Assembly (NCBI GenBank): GCA_011390465.1
Contig: JAABSH010000013.1
Location: 1-64,000, forward strand
Reading direction: 5' to 3'
Length of the DNA stretch: 64,000 bases
Source: Desulfobacteraceae bacterium
GTDB taxonomy: Bacteria > Desulfobacterota > Desulfobacteria > Desulfobacterales > Desulfosalsimonadaceae
The number at the start of each line of letters is the position of its first letter. Positions within the stretch are counted from its first letter, which is position 1. A program made the translations under genes and the position numbers. A model generated the notes under the pieces. That model saw only the letters and a program-made list of their open reading frames with translations. It did not search any database and had not been told where the DNA came from. Shown piece by piece: positions 45,300 through 53,875 of the stretch.

Positions 45300-46520
45300 A
45301 TGAATCCGGAAACAGACACCCATCTGAAAAATTATGACACCCAAAAATACCCGGATGCCAGCGGGCATTTCGGTGTCTACGGCGGCCGGTATGTGGCCGA
45401 AACCCTGATGCCGGCGCTGATTGAACTGGAAGAAGCCTATCACCGGTTTCTGCCGGACCCGACATTCCAGAAAGCGCTCAGCGACCTGCTTCAGAATTAT
45501 ACGGGCCGCCCTACCCCGCTGTTTCTGGCCCGGCGGCTCACAGAATCCGTGGGCGGCGCCGCGATTTATCTTAAACGCGAAGACCTGACCCACACCGGTG
45601 CCCACAAAATCAACAACACCCTTGGCCAGACCCTGCTGGCCAGTTTTATGGGGAAAAAAAAGGTGATCGCGGAAACCGGGGCCGGCCAGCACGGCGTGGC
45701 CACCGCCACCACCGCGGCCCTGTTCGGCATGGAATGCAAAGTTTTCATGGGCGTAGAAGACATCGAACGCCAGGCTCCTAATGTGAAACGCATGAAACTG
45801 CTGGGAGCGGAAGTGGTGCCTGTGGATTCCGGCACCGGCACCCTGAAGGATGCCATGAATGAAGCCCTGCGGTACTGGGTGGCAGCGGTGCGGGATACAT
45901 TCTACGTCATCGGATCCGTGGCCGGGCCCCATCCTTATCCGGTCATGGTCCGGGAATTCCAGAAAATCATCGGCCAGGAGGCAAAAGCCCAGATCCTGGA
46001 ACAGGCCGGCCGTCTGCCCGATCTGCTGGTGGCCTGTGTGGGCGGGGGCAGCAATGCCATGGGGCTTTTTTATCCGTTTATCAACGATCCGGACGTTGCC
46101 ATGCTGGGTGCGGAGGCAGCCGGCACGGGCATCCACACGGGCAAGCACGCCGCCACCCTGTGCGCGGGAACCATTGGCGTGCTCCACGGGTCCAAATCCT
46201 ATCTGCTTCAGGACCATCGCGGTCAAATTCAGGAAGCCCATTCCGTTTCCGCAGGCCTGGATTATCCGGGCGTGGGCCCTGAGCATTCCCTGTTTAAAGA
46301 TATCCAGCGGGTGAAATATATCGGCGTCACGGACGAGGAGGCCCTGAACGCGTTTTCCGCCCTTTGCCGCCTTGAAGGCATTATCCCGGCCCTGGAGAGT
46401 TCCCATGCCCTGGCCGCAGCCATGATCGAAGCCAAAAACCGGCCAAAAGACGAAATTGTTCTGGTAAATCTCTCCGGCCGGGGAGACAAGGATCTGGGCA
46501 TTGTCAGCCGGTTTTTGTAA
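45300..46520 (+). CDS. trpB: Tryptophan synthase beta chain
   Basis: 406 residues. [24 protein letters not shown] lysine in [15 protein letters not shown], and the phosphate-binding [12 protein letters not shown]. The TrpB1 type that partners TrpA. AAGGAGG precedes the start at good spacing. Confidence 0.97.
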   Translation: MNPETDTHLKNYDTQKYPDASGHFGVYGGRYVAETLMPALIELEEAYHRFLPDPTFQKALSDLLQNYTGRPTPLFLARRLTESVGGAAIYLKREDLTHTGAHKINNTLGQTLLASFMGKKKVIAETGAGQHGVATATTAALFGMECKVFMGVEDIERQAPNVKRMKLLGAEVVPVDSGTGTLKDAMNEALRYWVAAVRDTFYVIGSVAGPHPYPVMVREFQKIIGQEAKAQILEQAGRLPDLLVACVGGGSNAMGLFYPFINDPDVAMLGAEAAGTGIHTGKHAATLCAGTIGVLHGSKSYLLQDHRGQIQEAHSVSAGLDYPGVGPEHSLFKDIQRVKYIGVTDEEALNAFSALCRLEGIIPALESSHALAAAMIEAKNRPKDEIVLVNLSGRGDKDLGIVSRFL

Positions 46521-46562
46521 CCCTGTATCAGATGGATAATCCCCGGTTAACCCTAAAATTTT

Positions 46563-46653
46563 AAACCACGGCGACCACAGAAATCACGGAAACAGGTGAG
46601 TTCAAATTCCAAAAAAATCTCTTCGCTCTGTGTTCTCTGTGCGCTCAGTGGTT
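46563..46653. repeat. CTCTGTG-type inverted repeat between trpB and trpA
   Basis: Left arm AACCACGGCGACCACAGAAATCACGG, right arm CTCTGTGTTCTCTGTGCGCTCAGTGGTT. It accounts for most of the 161-bp gap between two genes that are normally adjacent or overlapping. Confidence 0.78.
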
Positions 46654-46681
46654 AAAAAAAAACAGTAAAGGAACGCTGAGA

Positions 46682-47479
46682 ATGAACCGGTTGCAACATA
46701 CATTTAACACGCTGGCTGAAAAAAAAGAAAAAGCCCTGGTGGGGTTTATCACGGCCGGTGATCCGGATGTGGAGACATCCTTAAAAATAATTCGCGCCAT
46801 GTGTGAAAACGGCATGGACATTCTGGAAATGGGGGTGCCCTTTTCAGACCCGTCCGCGGATGGGCCGGTGATCCAGCGCTCATCCAATCGGGCACTGAAA
46901 CATCAGGTTTCCCTTGAAACCGTCATGGAAATGATCCGGCGCATCCGGACCTTTACGTCCATTCCCATTATTATTTTCAGCTATTACAACCCGATCATTG
47001 CTTACGGCATGGGAAAATTTCAACCGGATGCGGTGGCCGCCGGCGCGGACGGGGTGCTGGTGGTGGATCTGCCCATGGAGGAATCCGCGGAACTTACCTC
47101 ATTATGGGAAAAAAAGGATTTTTCCCTGATTAACCTGGTGGCCCCCACCACGCCCAGAGACCGGATGGCAAACATCGCTGCCGCGTCATCCGGATTCCTG
47201 TATTTGGTATCCAAAACCGGGGTTACGGGCAGCGACGGGCTGGACACTTCGGAAATCAACACCCAGATGGAGATTCTGCGGTCTGTTACAAATCTTCCCG
47301 TGTGCGTGGGGTTCGGCATTTCAACGGCCGAAGACGTGGCAACCGTCGCATCCATGGCCGATGGCGTGGTCATCGGCAGCGCCTTTGAACGGCTGATCGA
47401 AGAAAATCTTGAAAATCCGGAGCTGGCCACGATTCTTGGCAGACGCACAGGGGAATACAAAGCCGCCACAAGGCTGTAG
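46682..47479 (+). CDS. trpA: Tryptophan synthase alpha chain
   Basis: 265 residues. Catalytic Glu in LEMGVPFSDPSADGPVIQ and Asp in VDLPMEES, and GFGISTAEDVATVASMADGVVIGSAF at the phosphate end. It cleaves indole-glycerol-phosphate and passes indole to TrpB. AAAGGA precedes the ATG. Last gene of the trp operon. Confidence 0.97.
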   Translation: MNRLQHTFNTLAEKKEKALVGFITAGDPDVETSLKIIRAMCENGMDILEMGVPFSDPSADGPVIQRSSNRALKHQVSLETVMEMIRRIRTFTSIPIIIFSYYNPIIAYGMGKFQPDAVAAGADGVLVVDLPMEESAELTSLWEKKDFSLINLVAPTTPRDRMANIAAASSGFLYLVSKTGVTGSDGLDTSEINTQMEILRSVTNLPVCVGFGISTAEDVATVASMADGVVIGSAFERLIEENLENPELATILGRRTGEYKAATRL

Positions 47480-47570
47480 CCACGCTCTGCTTCCGGCCGG
47501 ACTTTCAGGCCCGAATCGGCAGGGAAAACAAAATTTTTGAGTCATTGTCGGCCCATCATATTTTATTTTC

Positions 47571-47630
47571 CCGCAGACGCGCTGAGGCGCTGAGATTTTC
47601 TACTCTGCGAGCTCAGCGGCGCGGCGCGAG
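47571..47630. repeat. CGCTGAG/GCGCTGAG inverted repeat
   Basis: Left arm CGCAGACGCGCTGAGGCGCTGAG, right arm CTCTGCGAGCTCAGCGGCGCGGCG. Same construction as the CTCTGTG repeats with another word set; a half-copy (CCCGCAGAGACGCGGAGGCG) is at 57404-57428. Confidence 0.6.
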
Positions 47631-47696
47631 ATAAATTTTTTTTAGATACACGGATTCCAAACTGCTTCTGATCCCCGGCTCCTGCAACCCGAAACC

Positions 47697-47821
47697 CAAT
47701 GTCATTAACTTAGGCCATATGCGTAGGGGAGGGGTTTATCCCCTCCCGGCATGGGTCGCCTTTTTCGCGGGAGGGGGTAAACCCCTCCCCTACATTGAAA
47801 CCGCTTAAGTTAACGACATTG
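47697..47821. mobile_element. MITE-like 125-bp element, copy 3 (complete, inverted)
   Basis: Starts CAATGTCATTAACTTAGG and ends CTTAAGTTAACGACATTG. It is the inverted orientation of the copy at 31214-31338 and the same length. Both copies are bordered by TTTCAGG/TTGCAGG-type words on each side. Confidence 0.8.
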
Positions 47822-47882
47822 ACCTGCAACCTGAAACCCTTACTGCCGACAGGCCCAGGCTTTGCCGAGGCCCTGCGTCAAT

Positions 47883-48707
47883 CTATGACTTTTGCGGTTC
47901 CACGAGACTCTGCCAGGTCGGGCGCTGAAGAAAACTGCCGTCCACATGGGCCTCCATTTCCTGAAACAACGTCCAGGGCATTGCAAAGGTCAAATATTCG
48001 GCTCCCAGAAGCTTACGGGTATATTTTCGGGCGGAAATGTCGGTAAGTCCCACCACGGCCCGGGGGCTTTCCGATCGGCCTTCCCGAAAAGGAAGCAGCC
48101 CCACGGTCTGGCACCCCGCGGCCCAGGGGATAATCACGTTTTCCATGCCGCGCCGGGCATAATTGGCCAGGATAACGAGAGCGGAAAGCTGGTCCGCGTC
48201 TGCCACAAAAACCACTGTGGCCGGGGTTTCATTTTCCGGATTTACTTCGGAAAGCGGCTTAAACAGAACATAGGGTGACGCGGGATCGGTAATGGGCAGC
48301 TCGTTGATCCATTCTTTGACCAGATCGGGATTTTTTACATAGCGCTCGCCTTTTAAAAAATCATCGGCAAATTCCTTGCCCGCGGCCTCTTTTACCCCTT
48401 CTCCCACCTGCCGGCCGGTTTCCCACCCGTCATTGCCGGAAGAAAGAAAATGGGCAAAACAGTCCACCCCGCCAGGGAATGCTTCATAGGCATTGCCGAA
48501 TCCCAGGCCCACGCCGCCACCCCAGCAACCATAGGTTTCCGCGTCAAAAACCGCAATTTTGCCCCGGGCCGCATTGGCAAACATAAACATCACGCACCCC
48601 CACTTGCCCGGCTTAAACTGCAGGGCCCCGTCCGGTTTGTCATTGGAAAAAATGACAGCCACGGGATGATGTTTGTGGTTGATTGCGGTAGCGATTCGCG
48701 ATTCCAT
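47883..48707 (-). CDS. DUF169 family protein
   Basis: 274 residues. The opening MESRIATAINHKHHPVAVIF and the Gly/Cys-rich CWGGGVGLGFG segment are typical of DUF169, a family of unknown function common in anaerobes. The start at 48707 has GGAGGAAAT before it; a 26-residue extension upstream does not. No export signal or membrane helix. Alone on the minus strand, with repeats downstream. Confidence 0.8.
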   Translation of the reverse strand: MESRIATAINHKHHPVAVIFSNDKPDGALQFKPGKWGCVMFMFANAARGKIAVFDAETYGCWGGGVGLGFGNAYEAFPGGVDCFAHFLSSGNDGWETGRQVGEGVKEAAGKEFADDFLKGERYVKNPDLVKEWINELPITDPASPYVLFKPLSEVNPENETPATVVFVADADQLSALVILANYARRGMENVIIPWAAGCQTVGLLPFREGRSESPRAVVGLTDISARKYTRKLLGAEYLTFAMPWTLFQEMEAHVDGSFLQRPTWQSLVEPQKS

Positions 48708-48921
48708 GATTTCCTCCTTCTGTTTCCCGCAATTTTGCACGAACAGGTACTTTTCAAAATCTATAAATTGATAACCAGATAACACCCTGATTAACCGGCC
48801 AAGAAAACACGGGCAAACAATATCGCATTAAAAAAATCCATTGCTTACCCTTTTGTTAACATGCAGAATATTATAAAATATGAAGCAGGAAATCAACCCT
48901 GGCATAAAATGGAGGCTGAAG

Positions 48922-49614
48922 TTGAAAACAAAATCCATGCAAGTGACGCTTTGTTCATTTATTCTGGTTTTTCTTTTTTCAAATACCGCCGTCAGTGAAA
49001 TCAAGAAACCAGAAAAAAAACCGTTCTTTACCATTTCTTTTGATCAGATCATGACGGATGTGGCGGATTCGCCCCATGACTTTCCCAAATATACCACCCA
49101 GCTTATCAACATAGCCAACCAGAATTCCCAGGCCACCCGGGCCTATAATGTGGGCCAGATGTCGGATCTGATCCAGGAATTTCCCGGCCGGTCCTATGAT
49201 GAATGGGTAAGCTGGTATGCGGAAAAATACCCGGATGCCGTGGAACAGGCCACAGACAAAACCTGGAACATGATACTCAAAATGCAACAGGCCATGGCAG
49301 ACATTGACCGGGAAATGGTCCGCCGATGGATTGAAGAATTGATTCTGGCCAAAACCTATGCCGGCCTTAAATTTCAGGCATCCATCCTGAAATCCATTGC
49401 TGAAAAACAAGACATCCCCTGGCGCCTGGCCCGGCCGGATGAAGAATCCAAAGGAATTGACGGATTTTTAAGCAAAACACCGGTTTCCATCAAACCGGTC
49501 TCGTACCGGTCCAAGGGCTTTCTGGCTGAAACCATTGATGCGGAAATTATTTATTATGAAAAAATCCGCGGCGGCATCCGGGTGTGGTATGAACAATTTG
49601 ATACAAAAAAATAA
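48922..49614 (+). CDS. Exported MjaI-like restriction-endonuclease-fold protein
   Basis: 230 residues from TTG 48922, chosen because GGAGG lies exactly 6 bases upstream; an ATG 14 codons earlier has no ribosome-binding site. Residues 1-25 form a signal peptide (basic start, hydrophobic core TLCSFILVFLFSNTA, AVS cleavage site). The mature part resembles my memory of the MjaI type II restriction endonuclease family: FPKYTTQLINIANQNSQATR, NVGQMSDLIQEFPGRSYDEW (76-95), EKYPDAVEQATDK, and DEESKGIDG..PVSIKP (174-192). D180 and K191 could be the PD-(D/E)xK pair. No methyltransferase gene is nearby. The family call is from recall, not a search. Confidence 0.6.
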   Translation: MKTKSMQVTLCSFILVFLFSNTAVSEIKKPEKKPFFTISFDQIMTDVADSPHDFPKYTTQLINIANQNSQATRAYNVGQMSDLIQEFPGRSYDEWVSWYAEKYPDAVEQATDKTWNMILKMQQAMADIDREMVRRWIEELILAKTYAGLKFQASILKSIAEKQDIPWRLARPDEESKGIDGFLSKTPVSIKPVSYRSKGFLAETIDAEIIYYEKIRGGIRVWYEQFDTKK

Positions 49615-49622
49615 TTATTAAT

Positions 49623-49646
49623 AAAGAAAGAAAGAAAGAAAGAAAG
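49623..49646. repeat. AAAG microsatellite, six units
   Basis: (AAAG)6 exactly, ending 9 bp before the ATG of the HTH-PilZ gene, where the Shine-Dalgarno sequence should be. No other purine-rich site is present, so the repeat itself is the likely ribosome-binding region. Confidence 0.9.
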
Positions 49647-49655
49647 ACAATTTTA

Positions 49656-50393
49656 ATGACCATTAAAATCAAAAGCAATGTCAAGACCCTGATGGCCGGC
49701 AAAGGTCTCAGCACTGCTGATTTAAGCAAAAAAACCGGCCTGCCGCATATCGCCATTGTCAATGCCTGTTGCGAACGGATTGAATTCACAGGGTTGAATG
49801 TTTTAAGCAAAATAGCAAGCGCTTTGGATTTGCCGATCAAGGAATTGTTTGATGAGATACATCCCGCCAAAAATCAGGCCGCTCCCAGAAAGGCCACAAC
49901 CGGTGAAACCAGTATTTCTTCCGTGACCGAACAGCTCATCAGTATTATCATGAAAATGAAAACCACGGACAAAGACAAACTGCTGGAAAAATACAATGAA
50001 CTGAAAAAATCCGATGCCCCGCAAAGCAACACGTCCAATGTCACCACCAATCTGGTGAACATGATCATGACCATGTCTCTGGACGCTCGGTGCCGCCTGC
50101 TGGGAGATTTTATTTCATACAGCGGCCAGACCAAGCGAAAATTCGGTCGAAAGCAATATTTCAGACCGGTGCCGTTTACGGTAAACGAGCGGCTCTATCA
50201 CGGCAGCACCCGGGATATCAGCCTGGGTGGCGTGTTTATTGAAATCAAGGATGCAAAAAAACAGTTTACCGCAGGCGACAAAATTAAAATGAACATAGAA
50301 CATCCGGAAACCCTTCAGCATTTCAACATCACCGGTACCATTGTTCGCATTGTCAATGCCGGCTTTGGGGTTGCATTTGATGATCAATTGTGA
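49656..50393 (+). CDS. HTH (XRE-like) - PilZ fusion protein
   Basis: 245 residues. Residues 5-65 look like an XRE/Cro helix-turn-helix (LMAGKGLSTADLSKKTGLPH, LSKIASALDLPIKELFDE). The middle holds two similar helical segments (about 92-117 and 132-157). The C-terminal PilZ domain has both c-di-GMP motifs: RKFGR (161-165) and DISLGG (187-192). Such an arrangement would let c-di-GMP control DNA binding; this is inferred. It lies 41 bp after the MjaI-like gene on the same strand, so co-transcription is possible. Cytoplasmic. Confidence 0.75.
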   Translation: MTIKIKSNVKTLMAGKGLSTADLSKKTGLPHIAIVNACCERIEFTGLNVLSKIASALDLPIKELFDEIHPAKNQAAPRKATTGETSISSVTEQLISIIMKMKTTDKDKLLEKYNELKKSDAPQSNTSNVTTNLVNMIMTMSLDARCRLLGDFISYSGQTKRKFGRKQYFRPVPFTVNERLYHGSTRDISLGGVFIEIKDAKKQFTAGDKIKMNIEHPETLQHFNITGTIVRIVNAGFGVAFDDQL

Positions 50394-50448
50394 CGGCTTC
50401 GGAAAAAACTTTCCACGGCCCTTGGTTCAGGAACTGAATATATGACTC

Positions 50449-52221
50449 TTATGCATACATGCTTTCAATTTCTTTGGCATATTTTTCATGAACCACCCGA
50501 CGTTTGAGCTTCATGGTGGGGGTCAATTCATCACCTTCCACCGACAGTTCCAGGGGCAGAAGGGTAAACTTTTTAATGGTCTGCACCCTTGCCAGGGTTT
50601 TATTGATATTGTCCACCTTCTCCTGGATATAGGCGTTGAATTTCCGGCATTCTGACGCTTCCGCAGCGGTTTTGGCCGGACTGCCGGCTTCGGCGGCCGC
50701 CTGGGCCACTTTTTCCGGATCAAGAGTGAAAAGAGCGCTCAGGTATTTACGCTTGTCCCCGATCACCACTGCCTGACTCAGCACGGGAATCGATTTCAGC
50801 TTGCCTTCCAGCACCTGGGGCGAAATATTTTCACCCCCCGCGGTAATGATCAGTTCTTTTTTCCGGTCTGTAATTTTTAAAAATCCCCGGTCGTCGATAA
50901 TGCCCACATCACCGGAATGAAGCCATCCATCCGCATCAATAGTGTCTTTAGTCGCGGCCTCATTTTTATAGTACCCCTTAAACACATGCCGGCCGCTCAT
51001 CAGAACTTCGCCGTCATCCGCAATTTTCATTTTCGTACCCGGCACCGGCGGCCCGGCCCAGCCGGTTTCAAAATTAAAGGGCTCGGGCAGCGAAACAGTG
51101 CCGGGGCCGGTGCATTCGCTCATGCCGTATACTTCGGTAATGGGGAGATTCAGGCTTAAAAAGAACTCTAACGTATCCATGGAAATCGGCGCGGCGGTTG
51201 AAACAAAAATTTTACACCGATCCAGGCCCAGTTTCTCCCGCACCTTGGAAAACACCAGTTTATTGGCAAGTCCGTGAAGGAACGGCATGGGTTCCCCTTT
51301 CTGAAACGCATACCCGCCTTCAAGCCCTTTTTTTCTGGCCCATGCGGCAATTTTCTTTTTCAGAGGCGGATTGGCGGCCCCGGCAATCATCATTTTCGCC
51401 TGGATTTTTTCCCAAACCCGGGGCACCCCAACAAAAACCGTGGGATGCACTTCCGTTAGATTATCCCCCAGCCTGTCCAGGCTTTCCGCAAACCAGACCG
51501 TACACCCCATGATATAAGGCGCGTGAAGGCTGACGATCTGCTCGGCAATATGGCTGAGGGGCAGATAGCTGATGATGTGATCGTCTGAGCCGGCACCCAG
51601 AAGATTGATCACCTGCCGGGCGGTCCATACGATATTGTCATGGCTGATCATGACGCCTTTGGGATTTCCGGTGGTCCCTGACGTATAAATCAGCGTACAG
51701 GTATCATCCGGCTGCTGGGGGGTAATGCGTTTTTCAAGCTCGGCGTCACTCACTTTGTCCGCCAGTTTCGGCAAATCACTCCAGGAATAGACAGTATCAT
51801 CCGGATCAGACCCGTTCATCAAAACAATGGCTTTAAGATTCGGGAGCTGGTCCCGGATCTGTTTGAATTTGGCCAGCTGGTCTGCGTTTTCCACCACCGC
51901 GATATTGGCTTCGCTGTGTTCGGCGATATAGTGGCATTGATCCGGGCTGCTGGTGGTGTAGATGCCACCTGGCACGGCCCCTGCGAAAATCCCGGCCAGG
52001 TCGCTGATAAACCACTGGGGGCAATTGTTGCCGAGAATGCTCACGCCCTTTTTTTCTTTCAGGCCCAGGGCAATAAAGGCCCGGGCCGCTGTCCGCACCT
52101 GTTGATAGTATTCATTCCAGGTCATACCCGTCCATTCACCATCAACCTTTGTTTTCAGCGCCACATTGTTTCCGAATTTCGCCACAGTGGCCTTCATGGT
52201 ATCCATTATTGTCGTTTTCAT
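50449..52221 (-). CDS. Long-chain fatty-acyl-CoA synthetase (AMP-forming)
   Basis: 590 residues of the ANL superfamily. P-loop YTSGTTGNPKGVMISH, A5 motif VYGMSECTGPGT, hinge GWLHSGDVGIIDDRGFLKITDRKKE, and catalytic Lys in LTPTMKLKRR. The wording is close to the bubblegum-type/FAA1-like group. It activates fatty acids to acyl-CoA through an acyl-AMP. GGAGGGGTT precedes the ATG. Monocistronic, downstream of the sulfation operon by 360 bp. Confidence 0.88.
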   Translation of the reverse strand: MKTTIMDTMKATVAKFGNNVALKTKVDGEWTGMTWNEYYQQVRTAARAFIALGLKEKKGVSILGNNCPQWFISDLAGIFAGAVPGGIYTTSSPDQCHYIAEHSEANIAVVENADQLAKFKQIRDQLPNLKAIVLMNGSDPDDTVYSWSDLPKLADKVSDAELEKRITPQQPDDTCTLIYTSGTTGNPKGVMISHDNIVWTARQVINLLGAGSDDHIISYLPLSHIAEQIVSLHAPYIMGCTVWFAESLDRLGDNLTEVHPTVFVGVPRVWEKIQAKMMIAGAANPPLKKKIAAWARKKGLEGGYAFQKGEPMPFLHGLANKLVFSKVREKLGLDRCKIFVSTAAPISMDTLEFFLSLNLPITEVYGMSECTGPGTVSLPEPFNFETGWAGPPVPGTKMKIADDGEVLMSGRHVFKGYYKNEAATKDTIDADGWLHSGDVGIIDDRGFLKITDRKKELIITAGGENISPQVLEGKLKSIPVLSQAVVIGDKRKYLSALFTLDPEKVAQAAAEAGSPAKTAAEASECRKFNAYIQEKVDNINKTLARVQTIKKFTLLPLELSVEGDELTPTMKLKRRVVHEKYAKEIESMYA

Positions 52222-52582
52222 AACCCCTCCTCAACAGATATTGCGATGAATGAATAAAAACCGGAATCAATACATCCGTGCCTCTCCTCAGGGTGCCGCT
52301 CCGGCGCTTCCAGCAGCGAACCTGCGGACGGCGGCGGCGGCCCTCTATTTTCCAAAAACCCGTCAAAACAACGATAACCAGGCTAAACAATGTTTATTTT
52401 TACGGCAAAAAAAGTAAATTTGCCTATCCAGTTTGTTCTGTCATTGCGAGAGAGGTACACCCGAAGCAATCCCCTGAAAACAGAGAGATTACTTCGTCGT
52501 TCGTTCCTCTCTTCTCGCAATGACTGCTGATTTTATGCAGATTACAGCATCAACTTGAATTATGTGGATAATTAGAAAATTT
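52222..52582. other. 360-bp gap with a CATTGCGAG repeat
   Basis: No gene. Includes the synthetase promoter side and a common proteobacterial-type palindrome at 52441-52523. Confidence 0.65.
52441..52523. repeat. CATTGCGAG-type intergenic palindrome
   Basis: TCATTGCGAG at one end and CTCGCAATGA at the other, with inner arms GAAGCAATC / GATTACTTCGTCG. This is a widespread type of intergenic repeat; only one copy is in the window. Confidence 0.7.
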
Positions 52583-53875
52583 TTACAACCGCCAAAAATT
52601 AACACCTGCTTTTTTTACTTCCGAAACATCAAGTATTGATTTAATATCTATAATACAACCATCTGGATTTAATATACTTAATAATTTATCAAGGGACAGG
52701 GTTTTATACAGCTGATGGCCCACGGCAATTACAATGGCATCCAGGTTCGTCATTTCTTCCATGGGCGTCAGGCGGATGTTGAAAATTTGTTCCGCATCTT
52801 CCGGGTCTGCCAGGGGATCGTGGACCATGGGCGAAACCGAATAAGATGTCAGTTCATCAATAATGTTGATGACCCTGGAATTTCGTAAATCCGCGCAGTC
52901 TTCCTTAAACGTCAGCCCGAAAATGCCCACCCGGGCCCCCCGGATGTTTGCGCCGGACCGGGCCATGAGCTTAATGGTCTGATCCGCCACGAATTTGCCC
53001 ATGGTGTCATTAATCCGGCGACCGGCCAGGATCACCTCGGGATGATATCCCATGGTCTCGGCCTTGTAAGTCAGGTAATACGGATCCACACCGATGCAGT
53101 GCCCGCCCACCAGGCCGGGGCGGAACGGCAAAAAATTCCACTTGGTGCCGGCCGCCTCAAGAACATTAAGCGTGTCGATATTCAACCGATCAAAAATAAC
53201 GGCCAGTTCGTTCATGAGCGCGATATTCAAATCCCGCTGGGTGTTTTCAATCACTTTGGCGGCTTCCGCGGTTTTGACGTCCGGAGCCCGGTAAATGCCT
53301 GCCGTAATAATGGATTCATAAAGATCCGCCACCTGCTCAAGGACTTCGTCCGTGTCCGCGGACACAATTTTGGTAATGCTGGTCAGGGTGTGGGCCTTGT
53401 CTCCGGGGTTTATCCGCTCCGGTGAATATCCCACATTAAAATCCCGCTTCCACTGAAATCCGGACATTTTTTCAAGAATGGGCACACAGACCTCTTCCGT
53501 GGTACCCGGGTATACCGTGGATTCATACACCACCACCGCCCCTTTTTTCATATACCGGCCCGCGGTTTCAGATGCGCTTTTTACGGGCAGCAGGTCCGGC
53601 TGCCGGGCATTGTCAATGGGAGTGGGAACCGCAATGATAATGAAATCCGCTTTGGCAAGGCGCCCGGGATCAGTGGTGTATTCAATTTTATCCGCTGCTT
53701 TGAGATCTTCGGAGGAAAGCTCTCCCGTGGGATCCACATTCCGCTGATAGGCTTCTATACTGCGGGATTTGATATCATATCCAATGGTGGCGTATTTTTT
53801 TCCAAATTCCACAGCCACGGGCAACCCCACATATCCCAGCCCCATGACCGCGACAACCGTATCCTGAGAGATCAT
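52583..53875 (-). CDS. tviB: Nucleotide-sugar dehydrogenase (TviB/WbpO-like)
   Basis: 430 residues. NAD-binding VVAVMGLGYVGLPVAVEFG, catalytic C260 in GGHCIGVDPYY, and FGLTFKEDCADLRNSRV in the C-terminal domain. Matches UDP-N-acetyl-hexosamine 6-dehydrogenases (UDP-GalNAcA makers) better than UDP-glucose dehydrogenases. It makes an N-acetyl-hexuronate for surface polysaccharide. Its ATG abuts the stop of the sulfate-activation gene, so the three genes cysQ, sat-cysC and this one form one transcript. Confidence 0.88.
   Translation of the reverse strand: MISQDTVVAVMGLGYVGLPVAVEFGKKYATIGYDIKSRSIEAYQRNVDPTGELSSEDLKAADKIEYTTDPGRLAKADFIIIAVPTPIDNARQPDLLPVKSASETAGRYMKKGAVVVYESTVYPGTTEEVCVPILEKMSGFQWKRDFNVGYSPERINPGDKAHTLTSITKIVSADTDEVLEQVADLYESIITAGIYRAPDVKTAEAAKVIENTQRDLNIALMNELAVIFDRLNIDTLNVLEAAGTKWNFLPFRPGLVGGHCIGVDPYYLTYKAETMGYHPEVILAGRRINDTMGKFVADQTIKLMARSGANIRGARVGIFGLTFKEDCADLRNSRVINIIDELTSYSVSPMVHDPLADPEDAEQIFNIRLTPMEEMTNLDAIVIAVGHQLYKTLSLDKLLSILNPDGCIIDIKSILDVSEVKKAGVNFWRL

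Larger units (their letters stand above)
47480..47882. other. 400-bp repeat-bearing gap after trpA
   Basis: No gene. Holds a CGCTGAG-type inverted repeat (47571-47630), the inverted 125-bp element (47697-47821) and its TTGCAGG/TTTCAGG-like flanks. Confidence 0.75.

Noticed and set aside
48880-48921. ATG at 48880 as the start of the MjaI-like gene
   Set aside because: No ribosome-binding site; it would put 14 charged residues before the signal peptide. TTG 48922 has GGAGG at the ideal distance.
48922-49614. Calling a complete restriction-modification system
   Set aside because: No DNA methyltransferase or specificity gene is found within the window; only a nuclease-like protein is present.
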